From Verrucomicrobia bacterium UBA740 (GTDB lineage: Bacteria; Verrucomicrobiota; Kiritimatiellia; RFP12; UBA1067): a DNA stretch of 19,177 bases. The position numbers and the translations under genes were made by a program. Of this stretch, positions 7,525 through 14,634 are shown in pieces (the first letter of the stretch is position 1; every line of letters starts with the position of its first letter). Under the pieces are notes generated by a model. That model was not told the origin of the DNA. It saw nothing but the letters and a program-made list of their open reading frames with translations, and did no database searches. Location: the NCBI GenBank assembly GCA_002298665.1, contig DBKW01000094.1, forward strand, positions 3,371-22,547, given 5' to 3'.

Positions 7525-8583
7525 ATGAAAAAGATGATCTGTAGGATAGCCGTTTCCTCTGTGGCGATGACCACTTGTATTTATGCAGAAGAGGCTCAGG
7601 AACAGGAATTTGCGGAGGTGTCTTCGCCCACGGAAGTTTCCAGTCCTGCTGAGCAGAAAGTCTTTCAACTACTGCCGCTTTGCTCGCGCGTGGAGGGCGT
7701 GGCGGAAGTCCTTCTTCCTGGCGAATCAACATGGAAGACCGTGCAGGAAGGCTATGCCTATCCACTTGGTTCAAGCTATCGTGGAACGTCTCCCGACACG
7801 CGCTTGACGCTTGCGTTCGGACCGGAATCCACGGTTCGCTTGACAGGCGCGGGCTCCTTTACAACCGCCCGGAAGCCGTTAGGTGACAAGACGCGTGAAA
7901 TCATCCTCGGCGCCGGTTTGGTGGACGTGAGTCTTCCGCGGACCATTGACAAAGACGCGTTTACTGTATCGTCTCCTGGTTTTGCCGCGAAGAACCTGGC
8001 GGGTGACTCGCGCTATACGCGCGAACTTATGCCCGATGGCGACAAGGTTGTGGTGCGTTGCGTAACGGGTGTGGCATCGGTGGAGGGCCCTAACTTCAAG
8101 GTTCTCCCCATGCGCGCGGCACAGGAATTCTCGATTCGTACTTCCCAGGATGCCTTGGCTACCATCATCTATGGTATGCGGGGCGATCTGGTATTGGATT
8201 TGGACCAAGGCGCCGTCCGGCAAAAAGATGCCGAGACAGGCGAGGAACGGATCGTTGGGAAGACGCTTGAATGGAGGTTGACACCGAAGACCTTAGTAAG
8301 GATCCTTCGTGCCGTGCCGGACATCGGCGAGCGTCTAGCCGTCACGGTCATGACATTCAACAGCGAAGGTGAGCTAGTCAATCGTTGCGCTTTCACGGAA
8401 GGGCGTCCGGAAGTCAATTCGGGCGAGCTTGAAAAGCACAGCGTGTCTGATGCCGAGAAAAAGGCTGGTAAAGAACGCCAGGAAAAGACTAAGTCGCAGT
8501 TGAACGACAAAGCAGAAGGGGAGAGTGCCTCCGAGAATGATTGGAGTGCGTCCGCTAAAAACGACATGGAATCTGAATTCTGA
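7525..8583 (+). CDS. Exported FecR-like domain protein of unknown role
   Basis: The product is about 352 residues. A signal peptide (MKKMICRIAVSSVAMTTCIYA, cleavage likely before EE) is followed by a Glu/Ser/Pro-rich linker. A beta-rich region (about residues 48-235) has the feel of a FecR domain: a G-x-A-x-V start, LGSSYRGTSPDTRLTLAFGPESTVRL, and a hydrophobic repeat ending in VRCVTGVASV. The last 60 or so residues are highly charged and low in complexity, with many Lys, Glu, Ser and Asp. FecR-type domains in exported proteins often act as periplasmic sensors or scaffolds; no specific role can be given here. GGAAGAAGG at 7511-7519 precedes ATG 7525; the frame is open into galK, but the RBS and signal peptide fix this start. 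It lies 26 nt after galK and is probably co-transcribed. Confidence 0.6.
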   Translation: MKKMICRIAVSSVAMTTCIYAEEAQEQEFAEVSSPTEVSSPAEQKVFQLLPLCSRVEGVAEVLLPGESTWKTVQEGYAYPLGSSYRGTSPDTRLTLAFGPESTVRLTGAGSFTTARKPLGDKTREIILGAGLVDVSLPRTIDKDAFTVSSPGFAAKNLAGDSRYTRELMPDGDKVVVRCVTGVASVEGPNFKVLPMRAAQEFSIRTSQDALATIIYGMRGDLVLDLDQGAVRQKDAETGEERIVGKTLEWRLTPKTLVRILRAVPDIGERLAVTVMTFNSEGELVNRCAFTEGRPEVNSGELEKHSVSDAEKKAGKERQEKTKSQLNDKAEGESASENDWSASAKNDMESEF

Positions 8584-8633
8584 ATTTTAAGTGAAATAAA
8601 GAAATAAAATATAGAGAAGAGGCAAAATATCAA

Positions 8634-10298
8634 ATGGTCATTCAGAAGTTTAACAAACTAATCCGCAACAAGTGGGTGTGGGGCGTCTTTGCGATTGTCG
8701 TTTCTGCGGCATTTTGCTTTGACGATTTGTTCTCCACGCAATCAAATGAGGCGCGAGCGCAAGGCGAAGCGGGCACGCTCGGTCCCGAAGCGGTCACCTC
8801 GGCTGAGTTCGCCGACTGTGTGAACTTTGTCAAAGATCCCCAAAAGGGACGCGCGGCGGAAACGGACTTCGCGGAAACCAATCTGGAGGCGTGGAAAGTT
8901 CTGGCGGCGCTTAAAACGGCCGAAAAAGACGGCGTTTCGATCAGTGACGCCCGTCTGGCCGAGCGCATTCGCCTGATGTTCTCGTTTGGCGACGGCTTCA
9001 GCTCGGCGCGCTACGAGCAGCTCGTGCGCGAGCGCCTCCAAAAGACCCCCAAGCAGTTCGAAGATGCCTTGCGCCGTTCGCTCGTGCTGCGCGAGGGACT
9101 CGAGCGCGCGCTTTTGGGCGCGGCAATCTGGATCACGCCCGCCGAAGTTGAGCGTAGGCTGGCCGATTTGACGGACAAGTTTACCGTCCGGGTGGCGCGT
9201 TTCAGCCAGTCCGCCGAGGACGCAAAATCCGTCAAGGTCGATGACGCGGCCTTGAAGGCGTGGTACGAGAAGAATACGGCGTCTTTGGCGCTACCCGAGC
9301 GCATTCGTATTCGTTACATTCGCTACAAGGCTACGGACACGAACCTGCTGGCACGCGTGACGGTAAGCGAAGATGAAATGCGCGACTTTTATGATGTTTC
9401 CAGCGACCGTTACACGACAACGGATACGAACGGTGTGGAAACAGTGAAGACCTTTGACGAAGTCAAGACAGACATCGAGAAAGAATTGCGCCTGCTCGCC
9501 GCGGTGGAATGCCTGACGACGAATCTGCAGCGCCGTGCCTATGCGAATCGCAAACCGGGCGAGGACGCGAAGGGTTCGCGACTGGATGCCATCGCAAAGG
9601 CGGATGGCTCAAAGGTTCACACAAGCCCGTGGTTCTCGCTTGATCGCGCGTTCGTGCCGGGTTTCATGGTTGATTCCTCCGCTGTTTTGCCGGGGGCGCA
9701 GGCCTTTGAGGAGTCGGTCGCCGAATTGGATACGGAATCTGAAGATTTGCGCTATGCGGTCGTGGCATCCGACAAGAACGTGTGGCTTGTCGAGAAAGTT
9801 GGCGTCAGCCCGGCGCACACGCCCACCTTTGAAGAAGCCAAGCCCTTCATCGAGAATCGAGCCTTGGCCGATGCGAAAGAGGATGCTTTCAAAGCGTCCA
9901 TTGCCAAGATTGTTTCCAGAGGCACGAATGAAGTTCTGACGACCCGGAATGTCTCGACCAATCTTTCTTTCGTCGTGGCTGATTTGACGCCTGGCGTCTT
10001 TGCCGATCAGTCGGAGGTTGTCCGCGCGGCCATGAAGCTGCGCGCAGGCGAGATTTCGGACCCCGTTGTCCTGCCGTCTGCCAAGCCTGGCGCGCAGAGT
10101 GCTCTGGTCGTCGTCTGCACGGCGCGCGAACCCGGCGATCTGGCTACCCGTGCTTCGCGCGAGGAGTCCATCCGAGAGGGTCTGACGTACAGTCAAATCG
10201 AAGACTTGTATGAAATGTGGCTGGACGACAATCTCAACCGTCTGGGCTTCACGACTACGGCGCAGTCGTCCATCGAGCAGGCGGATACGGAAGAATGA
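8634..10298 (+). CDS. Membrane-anchored SurA/PpiD-like periplasmic chaperone
   Basis: The 554-residue product has one N-terminal transmembrane anchor (about residues 14-31, WVWGVFAIVVSAAFCF) and a long, charged, helix-rich exported part, the topology of PpiD. SurA_N-like features include RLAERIRLMFSFGDGFSSARYEQLVRERL (SurA/PpiD: F..Y...L...), LRRSLVLREGLE and the repeated DAALKAWYEKNTASLALPERIRIRYI element. Two VSEDE..DFY and TFDEVKTDIEKEL elements typify PpiD/SurA repeats. A clear catalytic parvulin domain is not recognisable, so a chaperone role without PPIase activity is plausible. The 50-nt AT-rich leader (8584-8633) holds GAAGAGG at 8616-8622, 11 nt before ATG. The 3' end overlaps the dut start (ATGA). 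Confidence 0.7.
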   Translation: MVIQKFNKLIRNKWVWGVFAIVVSAAFCFDDLFSTQSNEARAQGEAGTLGPEAVTSAEFADCVNFVKDPQKGRAAETDFAETNLEAWKVLAALKTAEKDGVSISDARLAERIRLMFSFGDGFSSARYEQLVRERLQKTPKQFEDALRRSLVLREGLERALLGAAIWITPAEVERRLADLTDKFTVRVARFSQSAEDAKSVKVDDAALKAWYEKNTASLALPERIRIRYIRYKATDTNLLARVTVSEDEMRDFYDVSSDRYTTTDTNGVETVKTFDEVKTDIEKELRLLAAVECLTTNLQRRAYANRKPGEDAKGSRLDAIAKADGSKVHTSPWFSLDRAFVPGFMVDSSAVLPGAQAFEESVAELDTESEDLRYAVVASDKNVWLVEKVGVSPAHTPTFEEAKPFIENRALADAKEDAFKASIAKIVSRGTNEVLTTRNVSTNLSFVVADLTPGVFADQSEVVRAAMKLRAGEISDPVVLPSAKPGAQSALVVVCTAREPGDLATRASREESIREGLTYSQIEDLYEMWLDDNLNRLGFTTTAQSSIEQADTEE

Positions 10299-10726
10299 CG
10301 CTCGCTTTCAAGCGAATCCATCCCCAGGCAACGTTGCCGGCCTATGCGCATGCGAGCGACGCGGGGATGGACATTCGCAGTGTAGCGGAAGTCGTGCTGC
10401 CCGCGAGGGGGCGTGCGCTCGTGCCGACCGGGTTGGTGATGCTCTTGCCTCCCGGTTACGAGGCACAGGTTCGCCCGCGTTCGGGGCTCGCGCTCAAGAA
10501 CGGGATTACCGTGCTGAATGCGCCCGGCACGATTGATGCGGGCTTCCGTGGCGAGATCGGCGTCGTCCTCTTCAACACGACGGAAGTTGACTATATCGTC
10601 CATATTGGCGACCGTATTGCGCAACTTGTGATTGCGCCCGTGACGCAGGTCGAGCCTGTCGAGGCGAATGAAATCGACGAAACGACGCGCGGTGCGGGCG
10701 GATTTGGTTCTACGGGAAAGAAGTGA
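10295..10726 (+). CDS. dut: dUTP diphosphatase (dUTPase)
   Basis: The enzyme hydrolyses dUTP to dUMP and pyrophosphate, keeping uracil out of DNA and supplying dUMP for dTMP synthesis. The 143-residue product has all five trimeric dUTPase motifs: DAGMDI (22-27), RPRSGLA (60-66), GTIDAGFRGEI (78-88) with the catalytic Asp, GDRIAQL (105-111) and the C-terminal lid RGAGGFGSTG (132-141). ATG 10295 overlaps the preceding stop by four bases (ATGA), so expression is probably coupled to the SurA/PpiD-like gene. The Shine-Dalgarno is weak. def starts 8 nt after the stop. Confidence 0.97.
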   Translation: MTLAFKRIHPQATLPAYAHASDAGMDIRSVAEVVLPARGRALVPTGLVMLLPPGYEAQVRPRSGLALKNGITVLNAPGTIDAGFRGEIGVVLFNTTEVDYIVHIGDRIAQLVIAPVTQVEPVEANEIDETTRGAGGFGSTGKK

Positions 10727-10733
10727 GGCGCAT

Positions 10734-11276
10734 ATGTTGAAGATACGTAAATATGGCGAGAAGGTGTTGCGCACGAAATCGCAGGAAGTCCCGGTCGTGA
10801 CGGACGCGTTGCGGACACTTGCGGACGACATGCTCAAACTCATGCATGAGGCGCAAGGCGTGGGGCTCGCCGCCGAGCAGGTCGGCCGGACCGAGCGCCT
10901 TTGCGTAATCGACATTCCGGCGGGGTGCGACACCGTGGAGAACGAGCTCTTCAATGCCCCGGTCAGGATGCCGCTCGTGATGTTCAACCCCCGTATAATT
11001 TCGAGCGAGGGCAGCCAGCACGACAAGGAAGGGTGCCTGAGTTTTCCTGGCGTGGGCGGCGAAGTGACGCGGGCGCTTCAGGTGACCTGCCAGTTTCTGG
11101 ACGCCGACAACAATCCGCAGATGGTGACCGCGCGGGGTTTTCTCGCCCGTGCAATCCAGCACGAAACCGACCATCTGGACGGCGTACTGTATATCGACCG
11201 CATGACGGCCATGGAACGTCTCTTGCACGCCACGCGGCTGAAGAAACTTCTAAAGACCAACGGCGGCGTCTCTTGA
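10734..11276 (+). CDS. def: Peptide deformylase
   Basis: This metalloenzyme removes the formyl group from nascent N-terminal methionine. The 180-residue product has the three conserved motifs: GVGLAAEQ (42-49), EGCLS (99-103, metal ligand Cys101) and QHETDHLDG (HExDH at 143-147, giving two His ligands and the catalytic Glu). The HETDH form differs from the common HEIDH only at a tolerated position. GAGG at 10725-10728 overlaps the dut stop and serves ATG 10734. It is the last gene of its operon, followed at once by the terminator at 11302-11328. The usual def partner fmt is not present here. Confidence 0.97.
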   Translation: MLKIRKYGEKVLRTKSQEVPVVTDALRTLADDMLKLMHEAQGVGLAAEQVGRTERLCVIDIPAGCDTVENELFNAPVRMPLVMFNPRIISSEGSQHDKEGCLSFPGVGGEVTRALQVTCQFLDADNNPQMVTARGFLARAIQHETDHLDGVLYIDRMTAMERLLHATRLKKLLKTNGGVS

Positions 11277-11301
11277 CGGCGCGACGGGGCAATGACAAAA
11301 A

Positions 11302-11328
11302 GGGGGCACGGAAAAACTTCGTGCCCCC
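11302..11328. terminator. Bidirectional rho-independent terminator
   Basis: GGGGGCACG (11302-11310) pairs perfectly with CGTGCCCCC (11320-11328) around the loop GAAAAACTT. On the plus strand CTCTTGTTT follows, terminating def. On the minus strand the five A at 11297-11301 read as a U-tract, terminating the glycogen-binding-domain gene. The position between two convergent genes fits. Confidence 0.85.
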
Positions 11329-11349
11329 CTCTTGTTTGCAACATCTCCG

Positions 11350-11706
11350 TTACTTGACGACGATAACGGAGTTGAAGGTCCCCTGATCATTGGGGACAGC
11401 GTTTGTGTTCTCAGGATCGGCGCACCAAGTGCCGTCGATCACGAATTTGTATTGGTACTCGCCCGGCACAAGATTGATCGTCGCGGCGTAGAGTCCCTGC
11501 CGTGCCTTGTAGGTCAATTTCTTGGCCGTGGGATCCCACTTGTTGAAAGAGCCGGCAACATAGACGGTCTTGCCCTTGTCGGCGTGGACCGTGAACGTCA
11601 CGGACTTCTTTTCATCAACCTGCGCAACCTGGCTCGCGCCAGCTTTCGCGGCTTTCTTGACGACAACCTTTGCCGCCTCTGATTTTTTTGCGCTTTTGAT
11701 TTTCAT
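11350..11706 (-). CDS. Stand-alone glycogen-binding domain protein (CBM48/AMPK-beta type)
   Basis: The 118-residue protein has a Lys/Ala-rich N-terminal tail (residues 1-34) and a single beta-sandwich carbohydrate-binding domain (about 36-117). Family hallmarks are VYVAGSFNKWDP (48-59, with Trp57), the GLYAATINLVPGEYQYKFVIDGTW stretch and DPENTNAVPNDQGTFNSVIVV at the end. This matches the isoamylase N-terminal (early set)/AMPK-beta glycogen-binding domain, which contacts alpha-1,4-glucans through Trp and Lys residues. No catalytic domain is attached, so it may bind glycogen or target partners to it. The basic tail could contact nucleic acid or an acidic partner. No signal peptide is seen. Its promoter is in the AT-rich divergent region and its terminator is shared with def. 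Confidence 0.8.
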   Translation of the reverse strand: MKIKSAKKSEAAKVVVKKAAKAGASQVAQVDEKKSVTFTVHADKGKTVYVAGSFNKWDPTAKKLTYKARQGLYAATINLVPGEYQYKFVIDGTWCADPENTNAVPNDQGTFNSVIVVK

Positions 11707-11767
11707 TTTTCTCTCTTTCTTGGCCGATTCTCGGAGAGAGAACCTGGTAGGCCAATTTCACTAACAT

Positions 11768-11797
11768 ATAGTATCTCATATTTTTGGAAAAAGTCAA
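11768..11797 (-). promoter_or_regulatory. Predicted promoter of the glycogen-binding-domain gene
   Basis: On the minus strand TTGACT (11797-11792) and TACTAT (11773-11768) are separated by 18 nt. Transcription would begin near 11760, giving a leader of about 50 nt with an AGAGAG Shine-Dalgarno-like run just before the ATG. The -10 box lies inside the left arm of the inverted repeat. Confidence 0.55.
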
Positions 11798-11816
11798 CCC
11801 CAAAAGTTAAAAAATA

Positions 11817-11825
11817 TGATATACT
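11817..11825 (+). promoter_or_regulatory. Extended -10 promoter of the DivIC/FtsB-like gene
   Basis: TGATATACT fits the extended -10 pattern TGnTATAAT (one mismatch in the hexamer), without a recognisable -35 at 16-18 nt. The hexamer ends 9 nt before ATG 11835, so the transcript would start within a few bases of the start codon. No Shine-Dalgarno sequence is seen. Confidence 0.5.
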
Positions 11826-11834
11826 GTATGAGTA

Positions 11835-12128
11835 ATGAATGAAATTTCCAGACAGAGTATTTGCCGTTGGATCACCGTGGCGCTCATTTTGAGCGCCGTA
11901 TGCGGTGGCGGCGTGGTCATTTATCCGCTTTATCAGCGCTCCTGCGCGCTGAAAAACCAGGAGCTCGAGTTGACGGCGCACATAGCCGAACGCGACCGTG
12001 AAATCGCCGCGCTCGTCGAGAAACGCCGCCGGTTCAAGTCCGACCGCGATTTTGTCGAGTCCATCGCGCGCAAGCGGGCGCACCGCGTTTTCCCGGGCGA
12101 ACTCGTTTTCATCTTCGAGGGCGACTGA
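11835..12128 (+). CDS. DivIC/FtsB-family septum formation initiator
   Basis: The small bitopic protein (97 residues) is of the divisome FtsB/DivIC family, which bridges FtsL and FtsQ and helps activate septal peptidoglycan synthesis. A cytoplasmic stub (1-12) is followed by one transmembrane segment (about 13-33) and a charged coiled coil (about 36-72). The conserved C-terminal motif DFVESIARKRAHRVFPGELVF matches the family pattern (D..YIE.IAR..L....PGE.VF). No Shine-Dalgarno is evident before the ATG, and a -10 element lies 9 nt upstream, suggesting leaderless expression. The stop overlaps the next start by one base. FtsL is the alternative, but the PGE-V-F ending favours DivIC/FtsB. Confidence 0.82.
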   Translation: MNEISRQSICRWITVALILSAVCGGGVVIYPLYQRSCALKNQELELTAHIAERDREIAALVEKRRRFKSDRDFVESIARKRAHRVFPGELVFIFEGD

Positions 12129-12826
12129 TGGCGGGCTTCTTGCGTTTTCTGTTCGGCGTGCTCCTTCTGCCCGCCTGTTGGGGCGTTTGCAGGGCGTTCG
12201 TCCACGCGCTCGCGGCATCGTCCGGCGGCTTCACCGTGGGGACGCTGTCCCTCCTGGGCGGCGTTCTGGTCTTCGTCTTCGTCTGGCTGGCGTTGCCGCG
12301 TCCCGTGCGCACGTACGTCCTCGGCCATGAGTTGACGCACGCGCTGTGGGGGCTCCTGTTCGGCGCGATGCCTTCCGATTTGCGCGTGTCGGAGTCCGGC
12401 GGAAGCGTGCGCCTGTCGAAAAGCAACGTGCTCATTACGCTCGCCCCCTATTTCTTTCCGTTCTACACGTTCTTGGTCATCGTCGCCGCGCTCGTTACCT
12501 ACGCCTTCATCCGTCCGCTCCCGGCGATTCCCCTCTGGCTCTTCATGATCGGCTTCACCTGGGCGTTCCACGTGCTTTTCACGATCGAAACGTTGTCCCA
12601 CGCCCAACCGGACATCAGGCTCTATGGACGGCTTTTCTCGTGGACTTTCATCTTCATCGTCAACGTCCTCATCGTGCTGGTCTGGCTCGCCTGCACGACA
12701 GACCTGACATTCGCCGCGCTGGGCGGCTTTCTCGCGCAAGACGTCCTTGCCGCCTATGTGGGCGTCGGCCGTGCGCTCTGGAACGCCGGCCGGTCACTCG
12801 TCAACCTCCTTTCATCCCATACTTGA
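12128..12826 (+). CDS. Polytopic membrane protein with HExxH motif, M50-like
   Basis: The 232-residue integral membrane protein has about five or six hydrophobic segments. A HELTH motif (His67-Glu68...His71) sits after the second segment in VLGHELTHALWGLLFGA, as in site-2 protease (M50) relatives. A NVLITLAPYFFPFYT stretch follows, which resembles the second helix of M50B-like proteins. The LDG/NPDG motif that supplies the third zinc ligand in classical S2P enzymes was not found, so protease activity is unproven. It starts on the last base of the ftsB-like stop codon and is followed at once by lgt, so it is co-expressed with envelope genes. It may cleave or bind membrane proteins, but no substrate can be named. 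Confidence 0.6.
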   Translation: MAGFLRFLFGVLLLPACWGVCRAFVHALAASSGGFTVGTLSLLGGVLVFVFVWLALPRPVRTYVLGHELTHALWGLLFGAMPSDLRVSESGGSVRLSKSNVLITLAPYFFPFYTFLVIVAALVTYAFIRPLPAIPLWLFMIGFTWAFHVLFTIETLSHAQPDIRLYGRLFSWTFIFIVNVLIVLVWLACTTDLTFAALGGFLAQDVLAAYVGVGRALWNAGRSLVNLLSSHT

Positions 12827-12830
12827 CATT

Positions 12831-13613
12831 ATGCACCCCGATCTCGTCAACCTCGGCTTCCTCCACCTCAAGACCTACGGCTTCTGCATGGCGCTCGGCT
12901 TCATCCTCAGCTGGAAGGTCGCGGAAAAGCTTTCCGGCCGGAAGGACCTTTCCAATCTTCTTCTCTTCCTCATGTTCGCCGGCGTCCTCGGCAGCCGCCT
13001 CGCCTACGTCATAGAGAACTGGCGGACGGTTTTCGCCGCGCGTCCCTGGACGGTTTTCTGTGTCTGGGAAGGTGGGCTCGTCTTCTACGGCGGGCTGATC
13101 CTGGCCATCCTGACCTTCTTCGTCTGGTGCCGCGCGAAGCACGAGAAGGCGTTCGCGCTCGCGAACCTGTTCGCCGCGGTGATTCCCCTCGGCCACGCGT
13201 TCGGGCGCATCGGCTGCTTTTTCTACGGCTGCTGCTTCGGGCGGCGCGCGACCTCCTCCCTCGCCGTCGTTTTCCCGGACCACTCCCCCGCCTGGTACGC
13301 CCAGATCCAGGAGGGCGCCCTGCCCCCGGACGCGGTCTGTTCGCTTCCCGTCCTGCCCACCCAGCTCTTCGAGGCCGCGGCGCTTCTCGTCCTCTTCGCC
13401 GTCCTTCTCCTGATCTACCGCCGCGCGCGCGAATTCACGGCCGGCGCCTATCTCGTCCTCTACGGCCTCATCCGTTTCGGACTCGAGTTCCTGCGCGACG
13501 ATCCGCGCGCGCACATCGGGCCGCTCTCCATCGGCCAGACGATTTCAATCGGCATGATCATCCTCGGCATCGCATTCCTCTGTTATGGGCACCGTCTGCG
13601 TAATCATCGGTAA
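12831..13613 (+). CDS. lgt: Prolipoprotein diacylglyceryl transferase
   Basis: Lgt transfers diacylglycerol from phosphatidylglycerol to the lipobox cysteine of prolipoproteins at the inner membrane. The 260-residue protein has about seven transmembrane segments. It carries WEGGLVFYGGL (Lgt: W.GG...HGG), the signature GHAFGRIGCFFYGCCFG (family: GRIGNF.NGE..G), PTQLFEA and the C-terminal YGLIRFGLEFLRDD (Arg/Glu conserved). The CFFYGCCFG variant, with Cys in place of Asn-Gly-Glu, is a known form in several non-proteobacterial phyla. ATG 12831 is chosen by N-terminal alignment (PDLVNLGFLHLKTYGFCMAL); it has no clear Shine-Dalgarno and follows the previous stop by 4 nt. The 3' end overlaps holA by 29 nt. 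Confidence 0.93.
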   Translation: MHPDLVNLGFLHLKTYGFCMALGFILSWKVAEKLSGRKDLSNLLLFLMFAGVLGSRLAYVIENWRTVFAARPWTVFCVWEGGLVFYGGLILAILTFFVWCRAKHEKAFALANLFAAVIPLGHAFGRIGCFFYGCCFGRRATSSLAVVFPDHSPAWYAQIQEGALPPDAVCSLPVLPTQLFEAAALLVLFAVLLLIYRRAREFTAGAYLVLYGLIRFGLEFLRDDPRAHIGPLSIGQTISIGMIILGIAFLCYGHRLRNHR

Positions 13614-14634
13614 GGACGACTTTCTCGTCGACGAAGCCGCGAAGAAGCGGCTGGGCACGGACCCCGTCGGGCTCGAGGTCATAGACGCGAGCCAGGCCTC
13701 CAACGCGGAGGACCAGATGAAGTCGCTCGCGGCGGCGGACGCGAGTTTCTCCACGCCCCCGTTCCTCGATCCCGTCAAAACGACCTGGTGGCGCAACGTG
13801 AAGTTCCTGCCCGGGGCGCGCGCCAAAAGCGAGGACGGCGCGGCGGACAAGACGTCCGCGGAGGTGAAGGCGGCGCTCGAGCGTTTCGCCGCGAAAATCG
13901 CCGCGAACCCGCCGCCGGACAACCAGACCTTCATCCTGACCGCCCCCACGCTCCTGATGACGAGCGTCTTCGCCAAGCGCCTCAAGCCGGTGGCGGAATT
14001 CGTCGTCTTCGCCGAGCAGAAGGACCGCGACAGGCGCGCGTCTTCCCTCGACCGCGCACGCGAATTCGCCGCGGAAGCCGGCTTCGCGTTCGACCCCGGC
14101 GCGGCGGAAACCTTCGTGGCGCGCGTCGGCGACGATACGCGCTCGCTCCTGCAGGAAGTCCGCAAGCTGCGCGACTACCTCGACCCCGCCGCCCAGACCG
14201 CCACCGCGGCGGACGTGGCGGCAATCTCCTCCCCGGGCGTCGGAAACGAATCCCCGGCCTGGGACGTGACGGACGCCCTGGGCGCGCGCGACGTCGCCGC
14301 GCTCGTCGCCGCCCTGCGCCGCTTCGAAGGCGAGAACGGGTTCGCCGTCTTCATGACGACCATCGCCGAGAAATACGTGCGCCAGCTTCTCGAAATCAAG
14401 GCCGCCCAGGAAGCCGGCCGCACGGACGACTGCGCCGGCGCCTTCAACCCCTTCGTCTTCCGCAAGCTCTGCGGCTTCGCGCGGAACTGGACGCTCGCGG
14501 AATTGCGCCGCGCACGCGAGCGGCTGATGCTTCTGCGCGAGAAGGTCGTCTCGTCGAACGGCGCGGCGGATACGCTTGTTTTCACGGAATTGATCCGCAT
14601 ATGTCGCCGGCCCGTCCGGCGGGAGAGGGGCTGA
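13585..14634 (+). CDS. holA: DNA polymerase III subunit delta
   Basis: This is the clamp-loader delta subunit, which opens the beta sliding clamp. The 349-residue product is of normal length and begins with the typical strand VCVIIGKDDFLVDEAAKK (family: ..Y..GD..FL..E). The middle region SFSTPPFLDPVKTTWWRNVKFLP matches the family's ..PFF....VVVL.N..FL block, and NQTFILTAPTLL...FAKRLK follows. The C-terminal helical domain has SLLQEVRKLRDYL and the late AEKYVRQLLEIKAAQE, with the family-typical TELIRICR ending. Sequence identity in this family is low, so the call rests on the pattern and length. It overlaps lgt by 29 nt and its stop overlaps the next start (TGATG). Confidence 0.85.
   Translation: MGTVCVIIGKDDFLVDEAAKKRLGTDPVGLEVIDASQASNAEDQMKSLAAADASFSTPPFLDPVKTTWWRNVKFLPGARAKSEDGAADKTSAEVKAALERFAAKIAANPPPDNQTFILTAPTLLMTSVFAKRLKPVAEFVVFAEQKDRDRRASSLDRAREFAAEAGFAFDPGAAETFVARVGDDTRSLLQEVRKLRDYLDPAAQTATAADVAAISSPGVGNESPAWDVTDALGARDVAALVAALRRFEGENGFAVFMTTIAEKYVRQLLEIKAAQEAGRTDDCAGAFNPFVFRKLCGFARNWTLAELRRARERLMLLREKVVSSNGAADTLVFTELIRICRRPVRRERG

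Larger units (their letters stand above)
11765..11830. repeat. 21-bp inverted repeat in the divergent promoter region
   Basis: Arm 11765-11785 is the reverse complement of arm 11810-11830 at 19 of 21 positions, with a 24-bp centre (11786-11809). Each arm covers the -10 area of one divergent gene. This suggests a pair of operator half-sites or a shared regulator of both genes; a large cruciform is the alternative. The surrounding 11707-11834 gap contains nothing else recognisable. Confidence 0.7.

Noticed and set aside
6719..7774. 351-codon minus-strand frame across galK and the FecR-like gene.
   Set aside because: It crosses two well-supported plus-strand genes and has no recognisable motif.
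8587..8615. Possible promoter in the AT-rich gap before the SurA/PpiD-like gene (TAAAAT 8605-8610 or TATAGA 8610-8615).
   Set aside because: No acceptable -35 lies 16-18 nt upstream of either hexamer, and AT-rich leaders give such matches by chance.
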